Shown here: piece after piece, positions 40,465 through 49,803 of the stretch | Layout of the letters: every line of letters begins with the position of its first letter | Numbering within the stretch: the stretch's first letter is position 1 | Source of the DNA: Euglena gracilis | Taxonomy: Eukaryota > Euglenida > Euglenophyceae > Euglenales | Assembly (NCBI GenBank): GCA_039621445.1 | Contig: CP154956.1 | Coordinates: 93,438,406-93,502,405, forward strand | Length of the DNA stretch: 64,000 nucleotides | Direction: 5' to 3' | Notes under the pieces: model-generated | What the model was told of the DNA's origin: nothing | Database searches by the model: none | What the model saw: the letters and a program-made list of their open reading frames with translations, nothing else | Made by a program: the position numbers and the translations under genes

Positions 40465-40961
40465 AGTTGGCCTGGTTTTTTAAAAAAATTTCGACCCTTT
40501 GCGCCGAAATGTTTTCCCCCCTGTCCAGTTCAGTTCGCCTTATTCTTCAAGGGGGGGGATCCAGTATTAAAAACCTTAAGTCCATGACCCCCCCCTCCGG
40601 ACTCAGGACAAAGCCGGTGACCCCCTACGATGGACTCAGGGGTGACAAAGCCGGTGAGGGGGGGTCACGGTCATGGTTTTGGGCAAAAAAATTGGGGGGT
40701 GCCCATTTTGCCGTGCCGAGGGGGTCCGACCCCCAAGGGGGGGGGTACGCCGAACGTCCATTATCTTGCCGCCCATCGGGTGGCAGAATGGATGCAAGAA
40801 GTTGACTTTCCATGGAATGTTCGCCCCCCCCCCCCCCGAGAAAAAATTGATCCGGCACCTATGGGTGGAGGAGAACCCGGATGCAGCGGGTGGGGGTGAA
40901 GGAACAAGAAATGGACAATCATCATTGCGGGGAATGCAGGGGCACATGAAGCATCGTCGGC

Positions 40962-41147
40962 ATGGCCTTGTGTGATAGAGGTTGGAATGTGGGACAATAT
41001 TTGGACTTTGGAGAGAACCTAACGCCTGACGGGAGTTTTAAACAATGCTGGACGAAGGAGGAACACGTTTCCGTCCTGTTTGATCCCCATACTGGCTGTT
41101 TGGCAGTTTGGCCTTCGGGTGGCCATTTGTCAGCAGCCTTCACCTGA
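40962..41147 (+). CDS. Small ORF (A)
   Basis: Sixty-one codons including GWNVGQYLDFGENLTPDGSF and KEEHVSVLFDPHTGCLAVWP, ending in TGA at 41145-41147. The minus strand is also open. Identical in B (53563-53748). Function unknown. Confidence 0.3.
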   Translation: MALCDRGWNVGQYLDFGENLTPDGSFKQCWTKEEHVSVLFDPHTGCLAVWPSGGHLSAAFT

Positions 41148-41391
41148 AACACCCACTTCTTGGATTTTCTTTCCTGGACTCAAAAAAATCTCGTCAAAGT
41201 TGGGTCAGAAGTGAAATCTGACACAGGAAGCAGAGAGGCAAGCTAAGCAAAAAAAACTTCATACATTGAACTGTGGATATTGAAAAACTCCCCGAAAACC
41301 AAAAAAAAGCCCAGGGATAAGGTATCTCTTCCTTGTTCTTATGTGTCACCTTGCCTCACACATGTGGCCAGCTGCAACACAGGAGGCTAGG

Positions 41392-41830
41392 CGCGCCGCT
41401 CGGGGGGGGGCCGGGACCCCCCCCCCCCCCCCCCGCGCGGCCGCTCCCCCCCGGCGCGGCCCCCGCCCCCCACCCCCCCCCCCCTCCCCCCACTGTGCCT
41501 AGCATAGCCAAGAAAAAAAAATTTTGGTGAAAAAATCGCGATTTTTTGAGGGCCAAAAATGACCAAAAATGACCATTTTTGGACCCAAAATGGCAAATTT
41601 GGGGGCCGCGCGCTCTGCGCGCGGCCAAAAAAGCACTTTTTTGGTCAAAAATGGCCCAAAAATGGCAAAAAATGACCACTTTTTGGAGGCGAAAATCACC
41701 GATTTTAGGATGCGTTCCGCCCGCGCGGCCGCCCTCGGACCCCCCTCCCCCCCCCTCCCCCCCGCGGCCGCCCGCACGGCCGCTCGCCCCCCCCTCAGCC
41801 CCCCCCCCCCCCCCTGTGCCTAGCCCCCCC
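41392..41830. mobile_element. GC-rich inverted-repeat element (A)
   Basis: The left end is GGAGGCTAGGCGCGCC. The right end in copy B is GCCTAGCCTCC and is mutated here to GCCTAGCCCCC. A CTGTGCCTAGCATAGCC motif is also internal. The interior has a GGCCGCGCGC/GCGCGCGGCC hairpin amid AAAAATGGCC repeats and long C tracts. B's copy (53984-54425) differs mainly in C/G-tract lengths. No coding capacity. Confidence 0.45.
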
Positions 41831-42106
41831 AGGGGATGCCAGGCCCAGGGCCACCATGGGGGGCGGCAGACACGACCCCTGCGTGTCACGGAGAGGGTCG
41901 GCTCCCGCTGCGGGTGACAGATGGGGGGCAGGGGCGGGCCAGGGGCGCGGGGGAGCACAGGACAGTGGGAACGGAAAGTTTGAAATCACCCGCCGAACAG
42001 AACTGAGCCAAATGCAAAGAAATCGGTCAATGCCTCAAACTTTCTGCTTCAAAGACCTCTTCTTGGCCTGTCCAAAGCAAACAAGATATTAAGCCACAAC
42101 AGCAAA

Positions 42107-42165
42107 CAGGCAGTTTTTTACCAACCCCAGGGGGGGTAATGCCTGCCCAGGCCTGCCCAGATCCC
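42107..42165 (+). mobile_element. Truncated hAT-like MITE left end (A)
   Basis: CAGGCAGTTTTTTACCAACC followed by a G run and TGCCTGCCCAGGCCTGCCC matches the left end of the MITE at 33993 with one substitution in the first 20 bp. No right end is found, and the CxxC ORF follows at once. Copy B equivalent starts at 54703. Confidence 0.6.
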
Positions 42166-42173
42166 CTCGCGTT

Positions 42174-43180
42174 TTGGCCCAATACTTCGGCGAGGAATTC
42201 CTCGTCGACAAAACGACGGAAAGCCGCTTTGTGTGGCTTTGCACGGTATGCCACAAGATGTATAACAGTGCACCTGACTTGGGATTACCCCTCGTCCACG
42301 TGTGCAACCCTGTGGATCGGAAAACGTTCCACAAGGATGTATACATCCCCAACTGTGCCGCCTTGGTATGCGCCAAGTGCGTGGACAGTTGGACTCACAA
42401 GCACAATTTCCACTACACGGAGCGCGATGGTACGAATGTACCACTGCTCTGCGTCAACTGCCTTCGAGGTACCTTCTGGCAAACTGCGGAAGGCGCAGTA
42501 CGCACAATCGTGCCAAACGGCCAGAAGCCATTGGAGGAATACTCCACCTTGCACAAAAAGTACAAGGACTTTTCAAGTACTCAAACCTCAAGCTTGACGA
42601 CTACCGCCACACGGGAATGGCCCGTGGGTGGCAGATCGACAGTGGGGCGATACGCCTCGCTGCTGAGGAGGCAGGGGAAAGATTACCTTACCTCTGGGAG
42701 ACAGCGGACAGGGAAAAGATATTTTTCCGCCTGTTCACAACCCAGGACTGAAACGGTCGCTGGTGCCTGCCACAATGGCCACCCGAAAACCACGGGATGA
42801 CCTGGAAAGACTGGCTTGGGGCCGTATTACGACCCCATACAGTCCGCGCGGAATGTGCGTATCACATGCCAATTGACTTCCACCCGGGGAATGCCCCGCA
42901 GGTGTCAGCCAATCACCCACGGATGAACTACTTCATCTGGCCAGCCACTCTGCCCAGGAAATTCAGGGAGAAGCTGCAATGGTTCCTCGCGGAAAGAGCG
43001 AGTGCAACCAAGCACACAGTCCCCGAAGGATGGGTTCGGGACTGGGTGGCACCTGACTTTGACTACGAATCGCCAGAAACCTGGCTCGTAGACAGACCAC
43101 CACCACCGCAATTTCAGATGGTCCTGGTGGAAGATCCCCTGGACTCCCGCCATGATTATTGGCGGTTGGAAAGGATGTAA
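42174..43180 (+). pseudogene. CxxC-rich unknown protein, broken (A)
   Basis: The first frame reads CTVCHKMY, HVCNP, NCAALVCAKCVDSW and LLCVNCLRGTFW, giving three CxxC pairs plus other Cys/His that suggest a zinc-binding fold. Near 42570 the reading shifts frame (KYSNLKLDDYRHTGMARGWQ). It then meets TGA at 42749-42751 and continues in the same frame with equally coding-like text (HGMTWKDWLGAVLRPHTVRA, then WPATLPRKFREKLQWFLAER) to TAA at 43178-43180. About 335 codons overall. No ATG near the start, and the open frame reaches back into the MITE fragment. Not matched to a family; it may be a retroelement accessory protein or a captured gene. Confidence 0.5.
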
Positions 43181-43181
43181 T

Positions 43182-44833
43182 GCCGAAACGGCGTTACCAG
43201 GCCCATGTAAGGTAAGCGCCTTCATGGAGCCTGGACACCCCAGGAGACTCATACACAATACACTGGTAGCGGAAATCGCTAAACAGCCCTGGGATGAACC
43301 TGGGTCTGTGTCACACACTCTGCGCAATCAATGGAAGCATCCAAGAGCCCCCCCCCCCCCCCCCCCCCCTCTACCAATGGCCATGCGGACGGAAACCGTC
43401 TGCAAGAGGTAAGCGCCTCTTATTGCGTCGTGAAGGAGCTACTGCTGTGAAGACCTTGGCAGCCGGGAAACCTGGCAAGCCGCTAAGTGACACACAGCAC
43501 ACAGCGCGAACGCCGTAATAATAGGCCAAGTTGTCACTTTTTGGCCCTAAGGCCCCTTAAGGCTGCCAGACAGCAAAAATTCTGTTTTGGCCTAAGCCAG
43601 CCCCCCTCTCCTCCCTACTTTCCCCCCGCCCCCGCAAAGCTGTCGCCGGCAGTCGGTTTTGTAAGTAGGCTTTTGTTTCCTAGTGCGGATATGACCGCCT
43701 AGGAGCCCTATCCGGGTATGACCAGGATAGGAGCCTGCCCCCCCCCCTTTCCACACCTCTCCCCTCGGGTTTTCAGCGAATACGCTTGACCAACCCCGCG
43801 TGCCTTTGGCACACCCAAAGTGGGTGGATGGGACACTTTGACAGGAAATCTGCCAGCCCCGTTTCCCACAGTGGGCTTTTTCGCACCCCTAAGCCGAAAC
43901 GGCTAATAGGTAACCGCGATAAGCGGTAACCTTTTGCGCGTTTTCGGTTTTTGGGGTTGCGCCCCCGGGGAGAAAAGAGATGCGTATTCTCGAAAGCAGA
44001 ACCCCATCAGGACTGTGTCCGAAATCCGGACGGGACCTGGGGATACACCTGGTCCAAGAAGGAAATCGGGAAAAGGCATAGCCCTGGAGAGGGATGTGTA
44101 CCAGGCACGATCCCAGCTCTGTAGGAAACCTGCAGAGTCTGGATCCGTCACAATCTGACGGCTGTGATGAACACAGCCTGACGATCGTGGCAGATCCTAT
44201 GGGATTAGCGACACGTATCACACGTGCTCGCGTGATCTTTTTTTCCTCACAGGTGGTATTCTATTCTTCACATTTTGACTGTTTTTGAAGTAAGAGGATA
44301 AACCTCTGAAAAGACTGAACACGACTGTGAAGGAAAATCCTTTCACAGCGACTTGCTTTGTGCTCTGCCTTTAGCATAGGGGAATTGGGAAAAAGGGTTT
44401 TGTTACTCCAAGGATTATTACTCACCTAAGTAGGTGCGCACCAGAGAAAGCAAAACAGGCTTTTTCGCTCCGGGGCGTAAAAGGGTTCAAAGGGAAGTCC
44501 TTGGCCGTACACTCTAGGCCAGTATTCTCCTCGACGGCAGGGTTACAGCACAAGGATCCTCCGTAGCAGAGCTTCGAACACGAACATTCGAGAAAGGTCG
44601 AATCTATGTTCGACAAAACACCCCAACATATGTAGACCATGAGACTTAAGATTGACCAACAAATATTTTTTCAGCCTATTTTCAACTCCCCTTAATGGCC
44701 TTTTGGTGGTTGAGTTTTTTTGATGCCGGAGCCCCCCCCCCCCCCGCCGCAGGGGGGTCCAGTGTGCACCAGGCGTTATGCTCTCTGCCCTTCCGATAAG
44801 GAAGTAGGCATGAGAGCAGATCCTATTAGGATC
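43182..44833 (+). ncRNA. Hairpin-dense segment, possible structured RNA (A)
   Basis: More than fifteen short perfect or near-perfect hairpins follow one another. Stems with AAA loops: 43182-43192, 43388-43400, 43892-43904, 44117-44137 (9 bp), 44325-44348. Paired look-alikes: AAGG/CCTT at 43209 and AGAGG/CCTCT at 43405, both with loop TAAGCG; 43679-43703 and 43707-43731, both with TATGACC in the loop. GATAA loops: 43914-43926 and 44790-44804, the latter nested in a larger stem (44781-44816). Others: 44160-44178, 44293-44307, 44423-44436, 44581-44612, 44819-44833. There is no long ORF. Strand and role are inferred only from the flanking plus-strand ORFs. Confidence 0.4.
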
Positions 44834-44850
44834 TTCTCACTCCCCCTTTC

Positions 44851-45678
44851 TCTGACAAGCTCTCTGAGAAACGAGGAGCTGACCTGGTAACGCATTCCAC
44901 CGGGGCTGACAAGGTGCGCATTTTGAGCCAACAGAAACCTCATGCATTGGCGTGGGTGGCAGCAAACCCTTGTGCAGCAAAAAAGACATTGATGCCCCCA
45001 GGAGAATTCCGAGCAGTTCTACAATGGACTCTGGGGATGACTGTTGTAGCTCCACACGAAGGTTTGGAGGCAAAGTGTCCGCGATGTGAGACAGTGATGG
45101 ATGATCAAGGGAGTCACCTGGTTTGTTGCGCAAAAAACAATTTGGCACGGCGACATGCAGGAATTCAAAACTTCATCCTACAGCTGGCACAGGCGGCAGG
45201 CTATACTGCTCGGCGTGAAGAGGGCACTGGAGATGGAAGACGACCTGGGGATGTTTTCATCACTAGGTTCGATGCAAACGGCCCAGCTGCAATAGATGTC
45301 TCAGTGCGGCATCCACTGGCGCCGTCCCATCCAGTGACTGATCAAAGCTGGGAACGGTGGCATGAAAGACAGGAGAAAGAAAAAGTGACAAAGTACAAAG
45401 ATGTTTGCAGCAGGCTGGGATGGTCATTTGTGCCCCTGATCCTGGATTGTTTTGGTGGCATTGGAGATGAGGGCAGAATCTTTTTGGGGACCTGCATCAG
45501 AGCCATCCTGGGGCAGAAGGAGCCCTGGGAAAGAAGATCCTGCGAAGCAGAGTGCTGGCAAGGACTAAGCATTGTGTTGGCCCGAGAAGTGGGTCGACAA
45601 CTGTCGTGGGCTCAATGCCTGGGATCTGAAGATATGCAAAGTCCTGTTCTGGCGCATCAACCTTATAATCTGGATTAA
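44851..45678 (+). pseudogene. RLE-LINE C-terminal fragment (zinc finger and endonuclease)
   Basis: Open from the left junction (SDKLSEKRGADLVTHSTGAD) to TAA at 45676-45678. It contains SQQKPHALAW, a C-x2-C...H...C finger (CPRCETVMDDQGSHLVCC), RRHAGIQ, RRPGDVF, then AAIDVSV and KVTKYKD. This is the PD-(D/E)xK-like restriction-like endonuclease domain found at the C terminus of R2-type and related LINEs. It lacks the whole RT, so it is a 5'-truncated insertion. It is paralogous to, but clearly different from, the 46257-48143 protein (both have GWSF...GG.G). Present only in copy A. Confidence 0.8.
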
Positions 45679-46250
45679 AGCACAACTTGCAGGAGGACAC
45701 AAAGAATGTTTCCCGCAGACTGCTGAAAATCAAAGGCTCCTGCTGAGACCGTCCCACAACAATGATGAACAGCAGTATAGTATGTAAGCAACATACCACA
45801 ATTTGGGACAGCAGCCAGAACCGACAAAGATCGGAAATCCAGCATATGACACACAAAAAACCGGTCTGAGAATACTTCATCAGCTCCTCCGGTCCCCCCA
45901 TCACCGGCCCATCACCCTTGCTCTATAAAAAAAAGCTTGCATTTGCATTGCACACGATTCTCATTGTATCCGACCCAGAAACGATGAGTCACAAAAGCCT
46001 GGTCTGAAAACACTTCATCTTCACGCAAGAAGACAAAACAGGATTTGGCCCACCAAGCTGGCCCATTCAGGGACCATGTAATTTGAGGCACCGCCAACCA
46101 CTCGAGTGGGTTATGACCGACAAAGATCGGAAAAAGACACATGAGACACAAAAAGGTCGACAACGGCCCACTTACCCTGTGACAGATATCAAGTTGTGTA
46201 TTGTAAATTACTCTCACCTCCACAACCTCAGAGTACCATCGGAAGTTTGT
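44854..46250 (+). mobile_element. 5'-truncated RLE-LINE insertion with 7-bp duplication
   Basis: TTTCTCT stands at 44847-44853 and 46251-46257, while copy B has one copy (57414-57420) at the empty site. The A-B offset changes by exactly 1,404 bp. The insert begins inside an ORF and ends after about 570 bp of non-coding DNA, the typical shape of a 5'-truncated LINE. Loss from B by recombination between the repeats is the alternative. Confidence 0.75.
45679..46250 (+). other. 3' UTR of the truncated RLE-LINE
   Basis: Non-coding; contains a repeated ACCGACAAAGATCGGAAA (45819 and 46117), a small hairpin, and two similar TGGTCTGA...ACTTCATC stretches. No poly-A tail is visible at the 3' junction. 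Confidence 0.5.
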
Positions 46251-46256
46251 TTTCTC

Positions 46257-48143
46257 TCTTTGGGGGTCTCCAATGCAGCTGAGGCCGTCGCCCTGGCAAC
46301 CCAGAACCTGATCAGGAAGCTGAGCCCCCAAGGGAATTGGGCGGTCCTTCAAGTGGACCTGGCTAACGCCTTCAACTCCCTAGACAGGGGGGTCCTGCTG
46401 CGGGAGGCCGAAGCACGCACACCCGCGCTCTTCAATTACTTGCGGTTTGCGTACGGTCAACCGGCTCCCCTCTTCAGCGACGGCCGCGTTTTGCCGTCCA
46501 CCAGAGGCACGCACCAAGGCTGCCCCCTTGGACCGATTGGCTTCGCGGTGGGTCTCCAATCCATTGCGGAAGCTATCAGCACCCAAGCGGAACTGTTGTG
46601 GTCTTGCTGGTACCTGGACGACGGCATCCTTGTTGGGGAGCCAGCGGTCCTTCAGAAGTGCCTCGACTTCCTACGCAGCGAGAGTACACGCACAGGGGTG
46701 CAGCTGAACCTGGCAAAGTGCGTCCTCTGGGGGCCGGCCTCGGGCGGCCTCCCCGACCGGGAGCAGTTGCGAACAGTACCCTGGTGTGAGGGGTCAGGAA
46801 TCACGGTCCTAGGCAGCCCAGTCGACTTCCCCGCCTCCACGGACAACACCAGCGCCACCTGGGCTGAAGCGACGGAGAGGATTGAGCAAGCTGCGGACCT
46901 CGTTACCTCTGTCGCCGATCCTCAGCTGGCACACCACCTCTTGCGGTACTGCCTGGACGGCTGCCGTGTGAACCACCTCCTGCGCGCCTCGGACTCCTAC
47001 CAAGCGCAGCGTGAAGTCACTCGCTGCGGCGAAATCATCTTCGGTGCCTTCGAGGACATCTTGGGGCAGGCCCTGGGCTCGGACCAGCGGCTCCAAGCGG
47101 CGCTACCGCTCTCCCTGGGTGGCTGTGGCCTCCGAATCCCAGCATTCCATCAAGGAGCAGCGCGTGCCGCAGCGCTGTGCCAATTTCATACGCACGGTCA
47201 TAAGAAAGTTGCGTGCCCCGACTACGCCGCGGCGCCGGACGATCGCATGTGCCAGCAAGCCGCCCACGATCTGTGCTCAACGCTTGGGGCCCGTCACCCG
47301 GAAAGCAGCCGCCTGACAAACCCTGCAGCCTTCGCGAGCGCATCCGGCAGCGACACTTCCCAACGGTGGTGGCAAAAAGAATCATCGAAAGCCATTGTGG
47401 ATGCCCTGGTTGAGAAGTCAGCCCCACGGGATCAGGCACGGTTGATGGAACAGGTCAATGGCGTGGGCCATGGCTGGATGGCGGTACCTCCGCTCGAAGC
47501 ACTGCACACCGTCATCGACCCGGCGGATTACCGACTGGGACTGAAATGGTGGCTGGGACTTCCACTGGCGGACACTCCCTCCACCTGTGCCGGGTGCCAG
47601 GCCACTGCCGACGTACACGGGGACCACGATCTCTGCTGCATTCACAACAACTTTGCGAATCGACACAACGCCGTTCAGGACGCTCTGTTCAATCTCCTGT
47701 CAACGAACGGTCAAAGTGTGCAGCGCGAGGTCCCGGTCCCGAATCAACCGGACAGCTCTCTGCGGCCGGCAGATTTGCTGCTAGCCACCTGGCAAGATGG
47801 AAAGCCTACTGCGGTTGACATCACCATCGCCCACGGATGGCAAACCGCCGAAAGACTTGCGACTCGGGAACGTTGGAGGACGTTCCTCAAAAGGAAGGAG
47901 ACTGCCAAACATGCCAAGTATGACATCCCCTGTAGAAACGGAGGATGGTCCTTCGCAACAATGGCGATGGGCACTTGGGGCGGCTTGGGGCTAGAAAGTG
48001 CAACCCTACTGACCAGAATGGTCAAGCGCACAACCTCTTGGGACCAAGGCGACATCCGTCAAGCTGAGAGCTACCAACTGCTGGCGCTGGCTCTCTTCCG
48101 ACAAATTGTGCAGATGCTGCGCCCGAAACATATCTTGCGCTAA
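46257..48143 (+). pseudogene. LINE RT and restriction-like endonuclease, N-truncated (A)
   Basis: The reading frame (open from 46083) becomes homologous to RTs at LSLGVSNAAEAVALATQNLI. Motif A VDLANAF (Asp 92 counting from 46083), motif B TRGTHQGCPLGP, and motif C WYLDDG (Asp 179, 180) are intact. The C terminus has a finger CAGCQATADVHGDHDLCC, RHNAVQD, RPADLLL, TAVDITIA and KETAKHAKYD, the RLE catalytic region. Ends TAA at 48141-48143. The fingers-side N-terminal RT is absent, so the polymerase cannot be functional as it stands. The sequence just before 46257 belongs to the inserted element. Confidence 0.88.
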
Positions 48144-48345
48144 CAACGCCAAGCCGCCTCACACCTCACCAAACGGAGCACGCCTCTCGCCGCATCTCCG
48201 GCGGACAAGGGCACCGGCCACCACGAAGCCAAGCCCATAGTCGCGCTGCATGTCCCCGGAACTGACACCGGCACAAGCTGAATGAAGTACCTCGCCCTCA
48301 TCGCACCTGCCACCTGGTTATTCCGTTTTGACCGCTGGCCAGCCC
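48144..48345 (+). other. 3' region of the RT/RLE LINE
   Basis: Non-coding GC-rich DNA after the stop. Copy B matches it with a 7-bp deletion near 59349 (CGGATCTCG against CGGAGCACGCCTCTCG). Confidence 0.45.
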
Positions 48346-48780
48346 GGGCCATTTGTACATAGCCCCTCCCACGCACGCAGCCCGCCGCCTCCCTTTCCTG
48401 CCTTCCCACCCACCCGCGCGAGGGTTTGCACTCACCGCCATGGGCCCGGCCCATCTGTACATAGCCCCCTCCCCTCGAACATACAAACCCAGTAGGCTGT
48501 GCCACTGGTCGGTGGATTCGGTTCGCCCCACCACCGTGTTTGATTGTCTCCCACCCTTAAAAAAAAAAGAACCCCGAGCCACCAAGACTGCTCGACTTTA
48601 CACGCCCTCACCTGTACCTCGGACTGGCCGCTGCTTCCGCTTCTGTATATAGCCCTCCCCCTGAACACTCAAATCCAGTAGGCTGTGCCACTGGTCGGTG
48701 GACTCGGCTCGCCCCACCACCGTTTCACCCCCTAAAAGGTTGCTTTTCCCCCTTTCTCTTCCACTTTCCCTTTCTCTGTG
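48346..48780 (+). promoter_or_regulatory. Repeated TGTACATAGCCC units, LINE 5' UTR/promoter candidate
   Basis: TGTACATAGCCCC occurs at about 48355 and 48456, and TGTATATAGCCC at about 48644. The last two each lead into CCAGTAGGCTGTGCCACTGG and CGCCCCACCACCGT, about 188 bp apart. These look like tandem 5' UTR monomers carrying a TATA-like box before the N-terminal LINE ORF at 48897. Inverted in copy B. Confidence 0.45.
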
Positions 48781-48896
48781 GGCAGTCCACGCACACCCTC
48801 GTCGTGGGCACCCCCCCTTGCGACATCACCCACATCCTACAGCAAAGAATCCCGACCCTCCTACCTTCGGCCTGCCAACAACCTGTCTTTGACACC

Positions 48897-49502
48897 ATGG
48901 CAGATGCCATCAGTACCTATGCCCACGCACCCTCAGACACAGCATTGTTCGGGGTACTCTCCTTCCCAAAGCTCGTCCTACGACCGGCTTCAACAAGCAC
49001 ACCACCCCCGGCTGCTGAGCTGGAGTCCATCCTGCTGAGACGCACCAGACTTTTCCGCGAGGGGGATTACGCCAGCCTCCTGTCAGAGGCAATGAAGGAC
49101 ACACAGACACGACACTCCATCGTGGAGACCAGGGCGGAGAAACGCTCTAGAACACACAGCCGTCTGCCCTCAGTGAGGCTATGACGAGACGTGTTCGCAC
49201 CCTCACGGGTGAAGGGGCGTCTGCGAAGGCGGTCCAGGTACTGCTCTCCGAGGGCGCTCACCAGCCAGACGACCCGGAAGTCTGGGCCGCCCTGGAGAAG
49301 CTGCATCCGGCTGGCAGACATTTCGACACCAACCGCCTCCCACGGCACGTGCGGCCTTTCCCACAGAAGTACAGCCCAGAATGGGAGGACAGACTGAAGG
49401 AGGCCATCCGCCGCTTCCCACGGGGATCCGCACCAGGACCATCAGGCCTGCGGCACAGCCACCTCCAAGACTGCCTGCGTAGACCGGGCCGGGGGGCCCC
49501 AA
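48897..49502 (+). pseudogene. LINE N-terminal fragment, frameshifted (A)
   Basis: ATG at 48897 in a GACACCATGG context reads MADAISTYAHAPSDTALFGV. An extra AC near 49152-49157 relative to copy B shifts the frame. The second frame reads ALEKLHPAGRHFDTNRLPRH, then RRFPRGSAPGPSGLRHSHLQ, the GPSG region at the N-terminal edge of LINE RTs. It stops at CLRRPGRG, where the palindromic element begins. This is the sort of N-terminal piece missing from 46257-48143, but it lies downstream of it. Confidence 0.7.
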
Positions 49503-49695
49503 ACATTAGACTGGGGGGGGGGGGTTCTGGGTAGTCGACCGACTAGTCGGTCGACTACCCAGTTGCCCTACCGACTAGTCGACCGACTAGTCGGTCGACT
49601 AGTCGGTACAAGGGGGGGGGGTACTGGGTATGGGAGCAACTGGGTAGTCGGTCGACTAGTCGGTCGACTAGTCGACCGACTACCCACTCTAATGT
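49503..49695. mobile_element. Palindromic CGACTAGTCGGT inverted-repeat element (A)
   Basis: ACATTAGACTGGG and CCCACTCTAATGT form 13-bp ends with one mismatch. The interior is built of GGTAGTCGACC and CGACTAGTCG palindromes with two G tracts. No ORF; 193 bp. It interrupts the LINE fragment right after the GPSG motif. A diverged relative is at 29806-29935. Confidence 0.65.
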
Positions 49696-49803
49696 ACCAA
49701 AAGGGGGGGTCACCGACCTTTTAAGCCCCCCCCAACATTGATTTGACTTGTTTTGGACTAGAATTTGAAAGAAAAGTTGTCAAAACATCCCTTTTGTTTC
49801 ATA
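49696..49803 (+). other. Satellite leader (A)
   Basis: ACCAAAAGGGGGGGTCACCG, then AACATTGATTTGACTTG and AAAGTTGTCAAAACATCCC. Unique DNA that precedes the satellite array in both copies (B from about 60871). Confidence 0.6.

Noticed and set aside
42749-42751. Selenocysteine or Trp recoding of TGA
   Set aside because: The same ORF is already frameshifted, so decay is simpler, and no SECIS core was identified by eye. Kept only as a check in the findings.
43182-44833. Group I or group II intron, or rRNA fragment, as the identity of the hairpin segment
   Set aside because: I could not find the group II domain V pattern, group I core elements, or any rRNA landmark by eye.
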